Below, piece by piece: positions 37,480-47,611 of a DNA stretch of 64,000 nt; position 1 is the first letter of the stretch; the number at the start of each line of letters is the position of its first letter. Under the pieces are notes generated by a model that did not search any database, was not told the DNA's origin, and saw nothing but the letters and a program-made list of their open reading frames with translations. Source of the stretch: Leptospira wolffii serovar Khorat str. Khorat-H2 (GTDB lineage Bacteria > Spirochaetota > Leptospiria > Leptospirales > Leptospiraceae); contig NZ_AKWX02000007.1 of the NCBI RefSeq assembly GCF_000306115.2, positions 62,001-126,000 of the forward strand, written 5' to 3'. Made by a program: the position numbers and the translations under genes.

Positions 37480-40400
37480 ATGAGAACATTAATTCAGTCG
37501 TTTATTCATAACCGACTTTTCATGTATCTTGGAGTAGCATTTATCTTTATCGCAGGGGGAATGTCTCTCTGCGGTTTGCGAAGGGATGCGTTCCCCAATG
37601 TGGACATGAAACAACTCGTGATTACCACTAAGTTTCCCGGGGCCTCTCCGGCGGACGTAGAGTTGCGCGTAACGTATCCGATCGAAGAAAAGATCAAGGA
37701 GATAGACGGGATAGACGAAATCCGTTCCTTCTCCAGGAACTCAGTCTCAGATATAGACGTCCGAGTCAGCCTGGACGAAAAGGATCCGGAAAAGGTCCTG
37801 GATGAAATTCGGAGAGCCGTGGATAATGCCATTTCCGAATTCCCGGTACAGGTGACGGAAAAACCTAAAATCACGGAAAGAAAATCGGGTTCTTTTCCTA
37901 TCATGGACTTTTCCGTGTACGGCGGGAAGGACGAGATAGAATTGCATACCGTCGCCGAATTCATAGAACTGGAATTGGAAAAAATCCCGGGGGTGGCTCG
38001 GGTGGACGTATTCGGAAAACGTGATAGAGAATGGCATATTCTCGTAAATGCGGACCGATTGAAGCAGTATTCTTTGGATTTATCCGATATCACTCAATCC
38101 ATCCGGAATCGAAATATCAATCTTCCCGCGGGCTCCGTGGATTCTGAAGAGGCGTTCGATCTTAGAATAGACGGAGAGTTCAAACAACCCTCCGAAATAG
38201 GAAAGATTCCCGTTCGGACCAACGATCTTTTCTCTACGGTTCGGATAGGAGATATCTCCAGGGTGGAGGACACCTTCGAATACCCTCGCTTTCTCGCCAT
38301 TGCGAACGGTAAACAAGGTCTTATTCTTTCCGTAATCAAAAAGGAGAAAGGGGACGCGATCGAAGTAGCCGATCTGGTTCAAAAAAGATTGGCGGAATTG
38401 GAGAAAACTTTTCCGGAAGGAATCAAAACCTTCAAGCTGAACGACGAAGCGGCCAGAACCAAGAATCGTTTGAACGTGGTGTCTTCCAATGCTCTCATCG
38501 GATTCTTGATCGTTTTCGGGATCCTGTTTTTATTTTTGGATTTCCGAACCGCAACCTTGACGTCCATGTCGTTGCCTCTTTCGATGCTTATGACGTTTGC
38601 CGTCATTCCGTTCTTCGACGTTTCCTTCAATATGATCTCCATGATGGGACTCATCATCTCTCTCGGGATGCTCGTGGATAATTCCATCGTGATCTCGGAA
38701 AACATATACACTTATCTCGGGGAGAAGATGGATAAGACTTCCGCGGCTCTGAAAGGGACCACGGAGATGGTGATTCCGATCTTCGGATCTTATCTCACCA
38801 CCGTGGCGGCGTTTCTTCCTATGCTATTCATGTCCGGCATCATGGGAAAATTCATCTGGCAGATTCCGCTCGTAGTGATCGTAGCCTTGACCGCGAGTCT
38901 TATAGAATCTTTCCTATTCTTACCCGCGAGGATTGCAGCTTTCGCTAAGACTCCGGAAGAATTGAAGAAATCTTCCGGACTTAGATTGAAATTGGATGCA
39001 TTCTTCAATCGCATGGAGGAGGGATTTTCGAATTTCGTCGCAATGACGATCCGGAATCGTTATAAATCCTTCGCTACGATTATGCTCCTGGTTCTGGGTT
39101 CCTGTGGAGCCATGTCTCGAATGGATTTCATTCTATTTCCTAAAGAGGACATAGAGATCTTCCTAATTAAAGCGGAGTTTCCTCCTTCTTCTCGGATTTT
39201 CCAGACTCGAGAAAAGATGAAATACATGGAAGAGATCCTGAAAAAGATCCCTAAGGACGAGTTGGTCAGTTATTCCACCAAAATAGGAGTGCAACAGACG
39301 GATCCGGACGATCCTCTTTCGAGATTCGGAGAAAACCTGGCCGTGATCATGGTATACCTGACTCCGGAATCTAAAAGAAAGAGAAAGGCTACAGATATTC
39401 TTAAATCCATAGAAGGGGATATCCGTAAGACTCCCGGATTATCCGACGTATATTTGGAGGAAATGGCGATGGCTCCTCCGATCGGGGCTCCTATCACCAT
39501 CGGTGTTTTAGGAAAAGATTATGAAGTTCTTAAAAAAGTGTCTTCGGAGCTTCAGTCTTTCCTGAAGGGAATCAAGGGAGTCCATTCCGTTCGGGACGAT
39601 TTCCGATACGGCCGAAAACAGATGTACATCAAACTCGACGAGGGTCTGGAGAGCTTCACGGGAGTTTCCACTTTTGCCGCAGCCAATCTTTTAAGAACGG
39701 CGTACGACGGAGAAAGGGCCGGGAACGTCAGGAAAGGAAAAACCAAAATATATCTGAGGGTCATGTACGACAAAAACTTCCGGAAGAACCCTGAAGAGGT
39801 GAAAGCGATTCCTCTTAGAAACAAGGCGGGAAATATCACAAACTTGTCCAAGATTTCCAAAATGGACCTGCGAGAATCTCCCGAGCTATTATCGCATAGG
39901 GATTTCGAGAGAGCGATTACGGTTAACGCGGATATTCGTTTGGAAGAAGGGACTACCGCGCATGAAGCCAATCAAAAGGTGGCGGACGAATTCAAGCCGT
40001 TGATCGAAAGGCAGTATCCGGGAGTCTCCATCGTTTTCGGAGGAGAGGAAAAGGATACGCAAAGATCTATGGCATCCTTGGCTAAGGCGGGAGTATTGGC
40101 GCTCGCGGGGATTTTCATCATTCTCGCTTTGACCTTACAGAATTTCTGGAGACCTTTTTTGATACTTAGCACCATTCCTTTGGGAATTGTAGGAATCGTG
40201 ATCGGATTTCCTTTGTCGGGAAAGGCGATCAGCTTCTTGGCTATGATCGGTATCATAGGACTTGCCGGAGTATTGGTGAACGCTTCCATCGTTCTTGTGG
40301 ATTGCATAGACTCCTTGGCCAAAACTTCTCCCAAGGCTCCTTTGGACGAAGTGCTTATGGAAGCTAGCCGCAGAAGATTTCGTCCGATTCTTCTCACTAC

Positions 40401-40608
40401 CTTGACTACGGTGGCCGGATTGCTTCCGACCGCATACAGTGTGGGCGGATCGGATCCAGTTTTGATCCCTATGACTCTAGCTTTGGGTTGGGGACTCGGA
40501 TTCGGAACCCTGGGTAGTTTACTCTATGTCCCAGTGACTCTTTCCGTTTTCCAGGATCTTAGAAGGAGATTAGGATTTAAACCGAAGACGACTCCATTAC
40601 ACCATTAG
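37480..40608 (+). CDS. RND-superfamily efflux permease
   Basis: A 1042-residue inner-membrane proton-driven pump subunit. It shows the 12-helix, two-half RND layout: first helix after [13 protein letters not shown], porter-domain pieces such as [10 protein letters not shown] and [31 protein letters not shown] in helix 4, and [24 protein letters not shown] in the second half. It is closest to the AcrB/MexB/CzcA-type class by length. The helix-4 motif reads VDNSIV, so only one of the usual paired Asp is present. ATG 37480 has a weak ribosome site; the longer frame runs into the desaturase gene. No membrane-fusion protein is adjacent. Substrate is unknown. Confidence 0.9.
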   Translation: MRTLIQSFIHNRLFMYLGVAFIFIAGGMSLCGLRRDAFPNVDMKQLVITTKFPGASPADVELRVTYPIEEKIKEIDGIDEIRSFSRNSVSDIDVRVSLDEKDPEKVLDEIRRAVDNAISEFPVQVTEKPKITERKSGSFPIMDFSVYGGKDEIELHTVAEFIELELEKIPGVARVDVFGKRDREWHILVNADRLKQYSLDLSDITQSIRNRNINLPAGSVDSEEAFDLRIDGEFKQPSEIGKIPVRTNDLFSTVRIGDISRVEDTFEYPRFLAIANGKQGLILSVIKKEKGDAIEVADLVQKRLAELEKTFPEGIKTFKLNDEAARTKNRLNVVSSNALIGFLIVFGILFLFLDFRTATLTSMSLPLSMLMTFAVIPFFDVSFNMISMMGLIISLGMLVDNSIVISENIYTYLGEKMDKTSAALKGTTEMVIPIFGSYLTTVAAFLPMLFMSGIMGKFIWQIPLVVIVALTASLIESFLFLPARIAAFAKTPEELKKSSGLRLKLDAFFNRMEEGFSNFVAMTIRNRYKSFATIMLLVLGSCGAMSRMDFILFPKEDIEIFLIKAEFPPSSRIFQTREKMKYMEEILKKIPKDELVSYSTKIGVQQTDPDDPLSRFGENLAVIMVYLTPESKRKRKATDILKSIEGDIRKTPGLSDVYLEEMAMAPPIGAPITIGVLGKDYEVLKKVSSELQSFLKGIKGVHSVRDDFRYGRKQMYIKLDEGLESFTGVSTFAAANLLRTAYDGERAGNVRKGKTKIYLRVMYDKNFRKNPEEVKAIPLRNKAGNITNLSKISKMDLRESPELLSHRDFERAITVNADIRLEEGTTAHEANQKVADEFKPLIERQYPGVSIVFGGEEKDTQRSMASLAKAGVLALAGIFIILALTLQNFWRPFLILSTIPLGIVGIVIGFPLSGKAISFLAMIGIIGLAGVLVNASIVLVDCIDSLAKTSPKAPLDEVLMEASRRRFRPILLTTLTTVAGLLPTAYSVGGSDPVLIPMTLALGWGLGFGTLGSLLYVPVTLSVFQDLRRRLGFKPKTTPLHH

Positions 40609-40617
40609 AAAATTCTT

Positions 40618-40649
40618 CTTCCTCTCCGTTTTCTATTACGGGGAGGAAG
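40618..40649. terminator. Bidirectional intrinsic terminator after the RND gene
   Basis: A 12-base stem (CTTCCTCTCCGT against ACGGGGAGGAAG, one G-T pair) with an 8-base loop, followed by a T-rich tract on both strands. It separates the RND permease from the convergent small gene. Confidence 0.75.
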
Positions 40650-40664
40650 AGCTTCTATTCTTTA

Positions 40665-40994
40665 TTAAGCCTGGTTTTGGGAATCAAGCCAAGCCTTTCC
40701 GGCCCGTTTCATTTCTTCGGCAACGAGTTGCAGTTCCTCCAGGCGCCGGATTCTTTCAGTAGGGGTTAATTTCAGACTCTCACGGATCAGGCTTAAATCC
40801 AGATCCTTTTTATATAAATCGATGATTTCCTGGATGGAATCTTTTTCCGTCATGGGGAGAAGCCTGCCCTTGGGATATTTCCTTTCGGAAACGGGGAAAG
40901 TCTTTTTTAAATATCGGTCTTCTGGTACCGCTTCGAATTCTCTTGCCTCCGTTTCCTCCCGAATCAATCTGTCCAGAAAATGGCGTACGAGCAT
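40665..40994 (-). CDS. Small hypothetical protein, helical
   Basis: A frame of up to 109 residues. The C-terminal part, [19 protein letters not shown] then [20 protein letters not shown], resembles a family of short helical proteins often encoded beside nucleotidyltransferase or PIN genes (pattern YKxDVDRTLLRExLxLTxEER). No such partner is nearby, so it may be an orphan. The start is unsettled: the frame reaches 40994, overlapping the first 15 bases of divergent pyrB, while an internal ATG at 40853 lacks a ribosome site. The N-terminal 47 residues are less protein-like. Confidence 0.55.
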   Translation of the reverse strand: MLVRHFLDRLIREETEAREFEAVPEDRYLKKTFPVSERKYPKGRLLPMTEKDSIQEIIDLYKKDLDLSLIRESLKLTPTERIRRLEELQLVAEEMKRAGKAWLDSQNQA

Positions 40995-41906
40995 AAGAAT
41001 ATCCTAGATACGGACCAGTTCACCAAAGAGGACCTGGACTTTCTCGTGGAAAGAACGAGAGAGATGGAACGCTTGGTGGAGCAGAATAAGGCTTTCGGAA
41101 TTCTGGAGGGAAAACTTCTGGCTTCCCTTTTCTTCGAAGCATCCACTCGAACACGACTTTCTTTCGAGGCGGCTATGGAGAGACTTGGGGGAAGGGTGCT
41201 TTCCACGGTCGGCTTTCAATTCTCCTCCATCTCTAAGGGAGAAACCTTATACGATACCATGAAGATGATCGATGCCTATGCGGATATAGCCGTCATCCGT
41301 CATCCTGTGGAAGGTTCTTCTAGAATTGCGGCAGGAGCGGTTAAGATTCCGGTGATCAATGCGGGCGACGGAGCGGGACAACACCCGACCCAAGCCTTGT
41401 TGGATCTATACACGATCATTTCCGAAAAAGGAAAATTGGACGGACTCGCTCTGGCATTCATCGGAGATCTGAAATACGGAAGGACGATCCATAGCTTGAT
41501 CAATCTTCTCCGCCATTACAAGGTGCATTTATATTTGATTTCTCCTCCCGAGCTGGCCTTGCCCGAGTCCTATAAGAAAGGCCTTTCCGGCTTTCCGATC
41601 AGCTTTGAAGAATCGGACGATATCAAGAAGGTTTGGGAATGCGATGTGGCCTATGTGACTCGGATCCAAGAGGAAAGATTTCCGGATCATAAGGAATACG
41701 AGAGACTCAAGGAATCCTTTAAGGTGAATAAGGAACTCATTCTTGCGTCCAAAAAGGACACTACGATTCTGCATCCCCTCCCTCGTGTGAACGAACTCTC
41801 TACGGATGTGGACGATCTACCGAACGCGGCTTATTTCCGACAGGCGAAATACGGAGTCGTGAGTCGAATGACCTTACTCTGTCTTTCTCTGGGCGTCAAA
41901 TTCTAA
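40980..41906 (+). CDS. pyrB: Aspartate carbamoyltransferase catalytic subunit
   Basis: A 308-residue enzyme joining carbamoyl phosphate and aspartate in de novo pyrimidine synthesis. Carbamoyl-phosphate motif [13 protein letters not shown] (STRT at 55-58), [13 protein letters not shown] (His135 onward), HPLPRVNE near the C-terminus, all in normal positions. Length is standard. No regulatory subunit gene or other pyr gene adjoins it. ATG 40980 has only a weak AGAAA ribosome site. It is followed at 11 bases by the DUF2203 gene. Confidence 0.96.
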   Translation: MAYEHKNILDTDQFTKEDLDFLVERTREMERLVEQNKAFGILEGKLLASLFFEASTRTRLSFEAAMERLGGRVLSTVGFQFSSISKGETLYDTMKMIDAYADIAVIRHPVEGSSRIAAGAVKIPVINAGDGAGQHPTQALLDLYTIISEKGKLDGLALAFIGDLKYGRTIHSLINLLRHYKVHLYLISPPELALPESYKKGLSGFPISFEESDDIKKVWECDVAYVTRIQEERFPDHKEYERLKESFKVNKELILASKKDTTILHPLPRVNELSTDVDDLPNAAYFRQAKYGVVSRMTLLCLSLGVKF

Positions 41907-41917
41907 AACGGGGAAGA

Positions 41918-42277
41918 ATGGAACGTAAAATCTGGACATACGAAGAAGCTAGAAAAATTCTACCCTATGTCCGATCCATCACGGAGGAATTTTACGAGGA
42001 CGTAGGAAGAATCCAGAAAGAGATCAAGGAAGGGCTCTATCAGGAAAACGAGCAGGAAGCCAGGGAAGAAAGGGTAGAGTCCCTTCTTATCGATTGGTCT
42101 TCCAAGATCCGAGAACTGGGGATCGAGGTCAAAGGTCTTTGGCTAGTGGATTTCGATAACGGGAAAGGATACTATTGTTGGCATTTGGGAGAAGAGGATC
42201 TTCTCTTTGAACACGGATACGACGAAGGATTTGCGGGTCGCAAACCCATTCGAGATTTTGACGAGGAAAACGAATAA
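41918..42277 (+). CDS. DUF2203 family protein
   Basis: A 119-residue acidic protein matching the DUF2203 pattern: an N-terminal helix TYEEARKILPYVRSI, a middle coiled helix, then ELGIEVKGLWLVDFDN, YYCWHLGEEDLLFEHGYDEGFAGRKPI. The CWHLGE and GFAGRKP segments are the family hallmarks. Function is unknown. GGGGAAGA precedes ATG 41918. It lies between pyrB (11 bases) and dapL (3 bases), so the three are one transcript. Confidence 0.9.
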   Translation: MERKIWTYEEARKILPYVRSITEEFYEDVGRIQKEIKEGLYQENEQEAREERVESLLIDWSSKIRELGIEVKGLWLVDFDNGKGYYCWHLGEEDLLFEHGYDEGFAGRKPIRDFDEENE

Positions 42278-42280
42278 TAC

Positions 42281-43507
42281 ATGGCGAATATCAACGAGAA
42301 CTATTTAAAACTGAAAGCAGGATACCTGTTTCCAGAAATAGGAAGAAGGGTCAAACTCTATTCCGAAAAGAATCCTTCCGCAAAAATCATCCGATTGGGG
42401 ATCGGAGACGTTACTCTTCCTTTAGCTCCTTCCGTAGTGGACGCGCTCGTGTCCGCTTCCAAAGAGATGGGAACTCCGGAAGGATTTCACGGATACGGTC
42501 CGGAACAAGGGTATTCCTTTCTGCTTAAAGCGATTGCGGATAACGATTACGCTCCTCTCGGAGTGAAATTGGACGAGTCGGAAATTTTCGTATCCGATGG
42601 ATCCAAATGCGATTGCGGAAACATTCAGGAGATATTCTCTACGGACGCGAAGATAGCGATCGGCGATCCGGTATATCCCGTTTATGTGGATACGAATGTG
42701 ATGGCAGGAAGGACGGGTGAAGCCGGACCGGACGGAAGATACTCCAATCTCATTTATATGCCCGCTACAAAGGAGAACGGATTCCAACCCGATTTTCCGA
42801 AAGAAAGACCGGATCTGATTTATCTTTGTTTCCCGAATAACCCTACCGGGACGGTCGCTTCCAAAGAGGCCTTGAAAGGTTGGGTAGATTACGCGAAGAA
42901 GAGCGGAAGTATTATTCTATACGATTCCGCTTACGAAGCTTTCATTTCCGAGCCTGGAATTCCCAGATCTATTTACGAGATAGAAGGAGCGAGAGAAGTC
43001 GCCATCGAATTCCGTTCCTTCTCCAAGACTGCGGGATTCACAGGACTTCGCTGCGCTTATATCGTCATTCCAAAAGAATTGAAGGGAAAAACGAAAAACG
43101 GAGAGGAAGTTTCCATCGCTTCTCTCTGGAGCAGAAGACATACTACTAAGTTCAACGGTGTCTCGTACGTAACCCAAAAAGCGGCCGAGGCCATCTATTC
43201 TCCCCAAGGGAAGAAAGAAATTCGGGCGAGCATAGACTCTTATATGAGCAATGCCAAAGCAATCCGAGAAGGATTGCAGAAGTTAGGCTATGAGGTCTTC
43301 GGAGGAGTCAACGCTCCTTATATCTGGCTCAAGACTCCGGACAATCTCAGTTCTTGGGATTTCTTCGATCGTCTTCTGGACAAGGCCCAGGTGGTAGGAA
43401 CTCCAGGCTCCGGATTCGGACCTGCGGGCGAAGGATATTTCCGGCTCTCCGCTTTCGGAAAGAAAGAGGATGTGGTCGAGGCGATTCGAAGAATCGGAGC
43501 TCTCTAA
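42281..43507 (+). CDS. dapL: LL-diaminopimelate aminotransferase
   Basis: A 408-residue PLP enzyme converting tetrahydrodipicolinate directly to LL-diaminopimelate for lysine and peptidoglycan synthesis, the route known for Leptospira and Chlamydia. It has the class I aminotransferase features [41 protein letters not shown] and the PLP lysine Lys249 in [13 protein letters not shown], plus a C-terminal [16 protein letters not shown]. The last codons CTC TAA lie inside the first copy of a 50-bp dispersed repeat. Confidence 0.96.
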   Translation: MANINENYLKLKAGYLFPEIGRRVKLYSEKNPSAKIIRLGIGDVTLPLAPSVVDALVSASKEMGTPEGFHGYGPEQGYSFLLKAIADNDYAPLGVKLDESEIFVSDGSKCDCGNIQEIFSTDAKIAIGDPVYPVYVDTNVMAGRTGEAGPDGRYSNLIYMPATKENGFQPDFPKERPDLIYLCFPNNPTGTVASKEALKGWVDYAKKSGSIILYDSAYEAFISEPGIPRSIYEIEGAREVAIEFRSFSKTAGFTGLRCAYIVIPKELKGKTKNGEEVSIASLWSRRHTTKFNGVSYVTQKAAEAIYSPQGKKEIRASIDSYMSNAKAIREGLQKLGYEVFGGVNAPYIWLKTPDNLSSWDFFDRLLDKAQVVGTPGSGFGPAGEGYFRLSAFGKKEDVVEAIRRIGAL

Positions 43508-43551
43508 GGTCCCTCGATACGATTCTCGCTTTGCTTGAATCCTCGGGAACC
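43502..43551. repeat. 50-bp dispersed repeat, copy A
   Basis: It starts CTCTAAGGTCCCTCGATACG and ends CTCGGGAACC. It has imperfect dyad symmetry (GATTC/GAATC and CCC/GGG) and overlaps the dapL stop codon. It matches copy B at 45075-45125 with one substitution and one one-base insertion/deletion. It may act as a 3' hairpin for dapL. Confidence 0.8.
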
Positions 43552-43687
43552 AAGCCATTGCCGGGAAGTAAGATGCACTTGGAATGAGAATTCCGATCGT
43601 AATGAGAATCTTAGGCGACGAAACAATATTTTTCTGATAAAGCAAATCTCGGCTTTCTCCCGCAAGCCCGCCTCCTCCACCCGTGAT
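43552..43687. other. Left flank of the IS, non-coding
   Basis: Intergenic sequence between repeat copy A and the left IS end. It contains a GC-rich CCCGCCTCCTCCACCC tract directly beside the IS end; a similar C-rich tract precedes the solo IS end at 33340. No gene is seen. Confidence 0.4.
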
Positions 43688-44966
43688 TTGTACGTCCGGG
43701 AACATAGGTAACAGTTTAGACCGGAGACATGGGTTACACTTTTAATATCCTAGAGACCTTCTGTCTTTTTTCATCAAATATTCCTATTTTAACAAAGCTA
43801 AAATAAATTGTCCAAATACCATCCTCCACTGGCTCGAAGCCTATATACTCGCCCCCTAAACTTTTAGTAACAAAGAACCTTTTATTCTTCCAATAAAAAT
43901 TCCCATCATCCACCTTCCGGACCTCGAAGTGACCAGGGTAAGAAATCTCCGGTATACGATTCGGAAATGATCTTGTAGATGCCTTATAAAAATGAGATGG
44001 TGTCTTTTGCCCTAAGGGCTTCGTGAGGGACGTTCGTTATTGTATTCTTTCCTAAACCTATCAAAAGATTTTTGCTGCTGCTTCATATTCGAACGGATTG
44101 GATAAACAGCTTCTGCCTTTAGGGTCCTGTGCATTCTCTCATGCCTTCCGTTCTCCTGTGGCTTGCCCGGCTGGATACGTTCGGGTAAGATTCCTAATTT
44201 GATCCACCAAGTAGAAAGTAGCGAAATTCCTAATCTGCTGCAAAAGGGATCCCGTTGTCTGTTCGTATTGCATTAGGAAGTCCATATTCCCTAAAACATC
44301 TCTCGAATTCCTTTTTAGTTTCATATGTTCTTGTTCCGGATAAACCCTTGCAACAGAGTAAGAAGCGGCTATATCCGTCTGAAATCGTTAACGGGTAACA
44401 ACGAATCCCATCCTTTAACTTAAAATCTCCTTTGAAATCTGCACACCATACTGCGTTTGCATGATCATACCCCTTGAAAGGTTCAGAGTATCTTGCCATT
44501 CCCTGCCGTTTCTTTTTAGATTTTACTAAACCTCTTTTTTGCAGAATGATTCCTATCGTGCTTGCAGCAGGCCAGTCCAACTCCGGATGAGAATTTTCCA
44601 GAAACGCAAGAAGCTTTCGAGGCCCCCAGGTTGGATGATCTTTACGAATTCCTATGATCATCCTTTCTTCGGCAAAGCCCACTTGATTCGGATTTGAATG
44701 TGGAGCTCGATTTTTATCTAATAATCCTTCAGGACCTTCTTTACGGTAACGGTCCAGCCATTTGTAACCGGTCTTCCTACTTATACCAAATGTCTCACAA
44801 AGAGAACTCATCGATACATTACCATCGCAGACTGCTGCAATGAATTTTACTTTCTCGTCCATAGGTGACACCTCTTTCCACGGCAAAGGATTAGCCCTCC
44901 TTTGCATACGTTTAGTGTTACCTATGTTCCCGGTCTATTTTGTTACCCATGTCTCCGGTTTGTACC
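43688..44966. mobile_element. Decayed IS481-type insertion sequence
   Basis: About 1.28 kb. The imperfect terminal inverted repeats are about 45-50 bases long (43688-43737 and 44916-44966). Each contains two tandem variants of CCGGRRACATRGGTAACA, likely transposase binding sites. The transposase runs on the minus strand and is frameshifted, so the copy is probably inactive unless supplied in trans. A clear target-site duplication could not be identified. Its outer 22 bases recur alone at 33348-33369. Confidence 0.8.
43734..44907 (-). pseudogene. IS481-family transposase, frameshifted
   Basis: The reading frame starts at ATG 44907 (PWKEVSPMDEKVKFIAA, an IS481 N-terminus). It has a helix-turn-helix (SLCETFGISRKTGYKWL) and the catalytic segment CADFKGDF. 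It reaches TDNGIPFA and then stops at 44230 because one base is missing near 44238. In the next frame RLGISLLSTWWIKLGILPER and QPGKPQENGRHERMHRTLKA carry the catalytic Glu. Near 44010 two extra C residues shift the frame again. The last part, SYPGHFEVRKVDDGNFYWKN onward to GIFDEKRQKV, is the conserved IS481 C-terminal domain and ends at the stop at 43734. D, D and E are all still encoded, so decay is recent or is limited to small indels. Confidence 0.85.
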
Positions 44967-45251
44967 ATTGGGCGGGGGCCTTTTCGTAAAAAGGGCTCGG
45001 AATTACTGTTTCATTTTCGCACAGAACGGTCGACGGTGGCGTTCGATATTACCTTAGAATTTATGAGTAGTTAACTCTAAGGTCCCTCGATACGATTCTC
45101 GCTATGCTTGAATCACTCGGGAACCGTCCCGATTGTGGGAGGCTTCGCGAGTGATAAATTTTCTCCGATCACCCATTTCAGCGCTTCGGAGAGCGAAAAA
45201 ATAGACTACGAATTTCCGCCGTCTGCCGATAGTCTACTAGTAGGGAAAGCT
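44967..45251. other. Right flank of the IS up to the next gene
   Basis: About 285 bases with no gene. It contains a GC-rich GGGCGGGGGCC tract next to the IS end and repeat copy B at 45075-45125. The open frame that extends the next gene back to 45108 starts inside the repeat and is not credible. Confidence 0.5.
45075..45125. repeat. 50-bp dispersed repeat, copy B
   Basis: Near-identical, same-orientation copy of 43502-43551. The two copies are outside the IS and 1.52 kb apart, so the whole segment between them is bounded by direct repeats. Confidence 0.8.
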
Positions 45252-46280
45252 ATGGGTTCGAAACGTACTCTATTTATCGCTGTAACGGCGTTTTTCATGA
45301 TCGGGATTTCCAACCGGCATTACGCCGTCTCTCCGGACCAGACCAATCTCGCCATTCTAATCGATGAGAATAAGATCAATCTCAAGTTCATCAATATTTG
45401 CGTGAGTAATCTAGCTCCACCGTTGGAAGAAGGAGCAGCTGCTCCTAAGACCCAGACGGGAACTCCCACCGCGGCAGAAAATGCTCAGAGCGGACAGAAA
45501 CCAGCCGGGAATGCCCCGGCCGGTCAGGAAGAATTGTATAGGAAACTGAACGGAATCGACAATTACCGCGCTTTCAAGAAGGCAAACCAAGCTGACTTCA
45601 ACGGAAATATGTGGTATTTCCAAAGCAATTACAGCCTTTCTTATAAGAATCTGAAATCCGCCCAGGCGGAAATGAAGGATATTTTCCAAGTAGTTCACGA
45701 GAATTATATCAAGACGGCTCGGATTCTTCTGGAAGCCGCTTCTCCTATGATCATTCGTTCCAACGATAAGATCGCTCAGCATCTCTTGAAATTGGGTTTT
45801 CGGGATCTAAAATCCTCAGAAGACAGTTTTACTTCCGCGTATAATTCTTCTCCTTACCAATTCAGAGTGAAGCTTGTTCTTTTCGGAGAAGGGATCAAGG
45901 TCGCGAGAAGGGCCAGAAGATTCGCTATTCTCGCCATGATCGCGGCAAAAACGCCTAATGACGATAAGGCGGAATTCCAATTCGTGAACCTGGACGAGGT
46001 CCGGAATGCCGCCGAAAAGGAAAATATTTCCGATTACGATCGCATTCGAAACACTCTGATCGATTATATCGATAACGAACTTCTTTCCCAAAAAATCTCT
46101 CCTCCTGGAGAAGGGAAAGACAATCCCGTGGATCTTTTAGAGACTCACGACGACAATTACGGATTCATCACCAATGCCCGAGTCTCCTTTTTGGAGAAGA
46201 GTAACGAAGAAATTCGTTCCGACGATATCAATAAAAAAGAAGCGCTTCCCCCCGTGCCTCAATCCGGTGCAGGAAACTAA
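45252..46280 (+). CDS. Hypothetical exported protein
   Basis: A 342-residue protein, not recognised. ATG 45252 follows AGGGAAAG; the frame continues upstream only through repeat sequence. The N-terminal hydrophobic segment (TLFIAVTAFFMIGIS) can act as a signal peptide or anchor. A Pro/Ala/Gln-rich low-complexity linker (about 70-100) is followed by a helical region (YRKLNGIDNYRAFKKANQAD, MWYFQSNYSLSYKNLKSAQAE) and a Pro-rich C-terminus. The membrane protein gene 46289 follows after 8 bases, and its product is also helical, so the two may act together in the envelope. Confidence 0.75.
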   Translation: MGSKRTLFIAVTAFFMIGISNRHYAVSPDQTNLAILIDENKINLKFINICVSNLAPPLEEGAAAPKTQTGTPTAAENAQSGQKPAGNAPAGQEELYRKLNGIDNYRAFKKANQADFNGNMWYFQSNYSLSYKNLKSAQAEMKDIFQVVHENYIKTARILLEAASPMIIRSNDKIAQHLLKLGFRDLKSSEDSFTSAYNSSPYQFRVKLVLFGEGIKVARRARRFAILAMIAAKTPNDDKAEFQFVNLDEVRNAAEKENISDYDRIRNTLIDYIDNELLSQKISPPGEGKDNPVDLLETHDDNYGFITNARVSFLEKSNEEIRSDDINKKEALPPVPQSGAGN

Positions 46281-46288
46281 AAAAGGCC

Positions 46289-46945
46289 ATGGATCTGCCC
46301 ACTCCAGAAGAAATTCTTTCCCTCCGGAATAGAGGATTCTGGAAATGGGTCCTGCTATTTGCCGGAATTCTTTTCGCTTTCATCGCTTGGGAAGGAATTG
46401 AATCTTCTCAAGGAAGCCAAACTTTTCGGGAAAGAAAAAAATCCGTGGACTCTAAGGTGAGAATTCTCCGTGAAATCGGAGAATCCTTCTCTTCTCCCGA
46501 TCTGAAAAGAGATCTGGAGAAAATAGAGAATTATTCCGCGGAGCTCGCCTCCGCTTCCAAGGTGGGAACCGCTAAGGAAAAAGCGGACGCACTTGCCGTT
46601 CTGGAAAGAACTCTTCCTGAATCCTTGAAACGCTGGTCCGAATACGCCGAATCTTCCGCAGATAAACTTCTCCAGCATGTAGCTAAAGAAAGTCGTTTCC
46701 AAAAAATGGAAACGGAAGAAAGGCATCCTATTTCCGCCAAAGAAGAGGAGAAGGCCAACGATTATTTCCGGATGGCCAGAGAAGAATGGCTGGCGGGAAA
46801 TAAATTCCGTAGAGACGGAAATCATCTCTACGCTTTGGTCCTATATAAAAGATCCTTAAAGTATTCTCTCTTTAGTCTGAAGGTGGCCAAGCTTTCTTAT
46901 CCGGAAGAATACGGTCCCGCAGCCGAAAAACTCGTAAGACGTTAG
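46289..46945 (+). CDS. Hypothetical single-pass membrane protein
   Basis: A 218-residue protein with one N-terminal helix (FWKWVLLFAGILFAFIAW, about 17-34) and a long charged, helical periplasmic part. The C-terminal section KANDYFRMAREEWLAGNKFR, HLYALVLYKRSLKYSLFSLK resembles a pair of TPR-like helices. No family is recognised. It is co-directional with 45252-46280 with an 8-base gap, so they form a two-gene unit. Confidence 0.75.
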   Translation: MDLPTPEEILSLRNRGFWKWVLLFAGILFAFIAWEGIESSQGSQTFRERKKSVDSKVRILREIGESFSSPDLKRDLEKIENYSAELASASKVGTAKEKADALAVLERTLPESLKRWSEYAESSADKLLQHVAKESRFQKMETEERHPISAKEEEKANDYFRMAREEWLAGNKFRRDGNHLYALVLYKRSLKYSLFSLKVAKLSYPEEYGPAAEKLVRR

Positions 46946-47009
46946 TCTACTCTTTTAAATGCGGAACCGCTTTTCCGCGCCTACTTCGTTTGGAACAAAG
47001 TTTCCTCTC

Positions 47010-47038
47010 TTGCACGATTGACTTTTTTCTTATATAGT
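47010..47038 (+). promoter_or_regulatory. Candidate promoter of the Uma2-type gene
   Basis: TTGCAC at 47010-47015 and TATAGT at 47033-47038, with a 17-base spacer. The predicted start would fall at about 47045, on the ATG itself, so the mRNA could be leaderless. This agrees with the missing ribosome site but is weak evidence. Confidence 0.35.
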
Positions 47039-47044
47039 TCTATC

Positions 47045-47611
47045 ATGCTTTCTTGCATCCAATTTTTAAAACCGCGATTCCAAGATATACGCATAGATAC
47101 CCTGACTTACCTTTCTTTACCGGATGATGGTTTTCAATACGAATTGGTGGAAGGGGTCATGCGTATCGCTCCCAGCGGTTCTTTTCGCCATGGAGAACTC
47201 CAGTTGCGTTTCGGTCATCTTCTCTCCGAATACCTAAGATCCAATCCGATCGGCAGGGTATCTTTGGAGACGGATATGATCTGGGAAGAGCGCAATACGA
47301 TTCTTCGACCCGATATCAGTTTCGTATCTAAGGATAGACTCTCCATCATCCGAGAGCATATCTCCGGACCGCCCGAGTTGGTGATTGAAATTCTAAGCCC
47401 CTCAAATCGTTCCTGGGACCTAGGTAAAAAGGCGGAGTTGTATTTGTCTTTTGGTGTTCTAGAATATTGGATCGTAGATCCATCCGGAAGATCCTTGCAA
47501 GTTTGGAGGAGCCAAAACGGCGAGGAATGGAAGAAGGATAGGGGAGCAATATTGAAAAGTGAGATACTCCCCGGGTTTCGTATCCAGACTCGGGAATTCT
47601 TCTGTCCCTAA
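47045..47611 (+). CDS. Uma2 family (DUF820) nuclease-like protein
   Basis: A 188-residue protein of the Uma2/DUF820 family, a PD-(D/E)XK-fold group. Motifs are LSLPDDGFQYELVEGVMRIAP (helix and first strand with the conserved Glu), LRPDISFV (Asp), ELVIEILSPSNRSWD (the E-x-L-S-P-S segment) and KKAELYLSFGVLEYWIVDP (catalytic Lys and the YWIVDP strand). These are the residues expected for a nuclease active site. Uma2 proteins are often multicopy and of unproven role. The start is ATG 47045, without a ribosome site; a TTG at 47018 is possible. Single gene. Confidence 0.88.
   Translation: MLSCIQFLKPRFQDIRIDTLTYLSLPDDGFQYELVEGVMRIAPSGSFRHGELQLRFGHLLSEYLRSNPIGRVSLETDMIWEERNTILRPDISFVSKDRLSIIREHISGPPELVIEILSPSNRSWDLGKKAELYLSFGVLEYWIVDPSGRSLQVWRSQNGEEWKKDRGAILKSEILPGFRIQTREFFCP

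Noticed and set aside
44139..44324. Separate small minus-strand gene
   Set aside because: It is an out-of-frame reading of the broken transposase, not an independent gene.
45108..45251. Upstream extension of the 45252 gene
   Set aside because: It starts inside the 50-bp repeat and lacks a ribosome site, while ATG 45252 has AGGGAAAG and a signal peptide.
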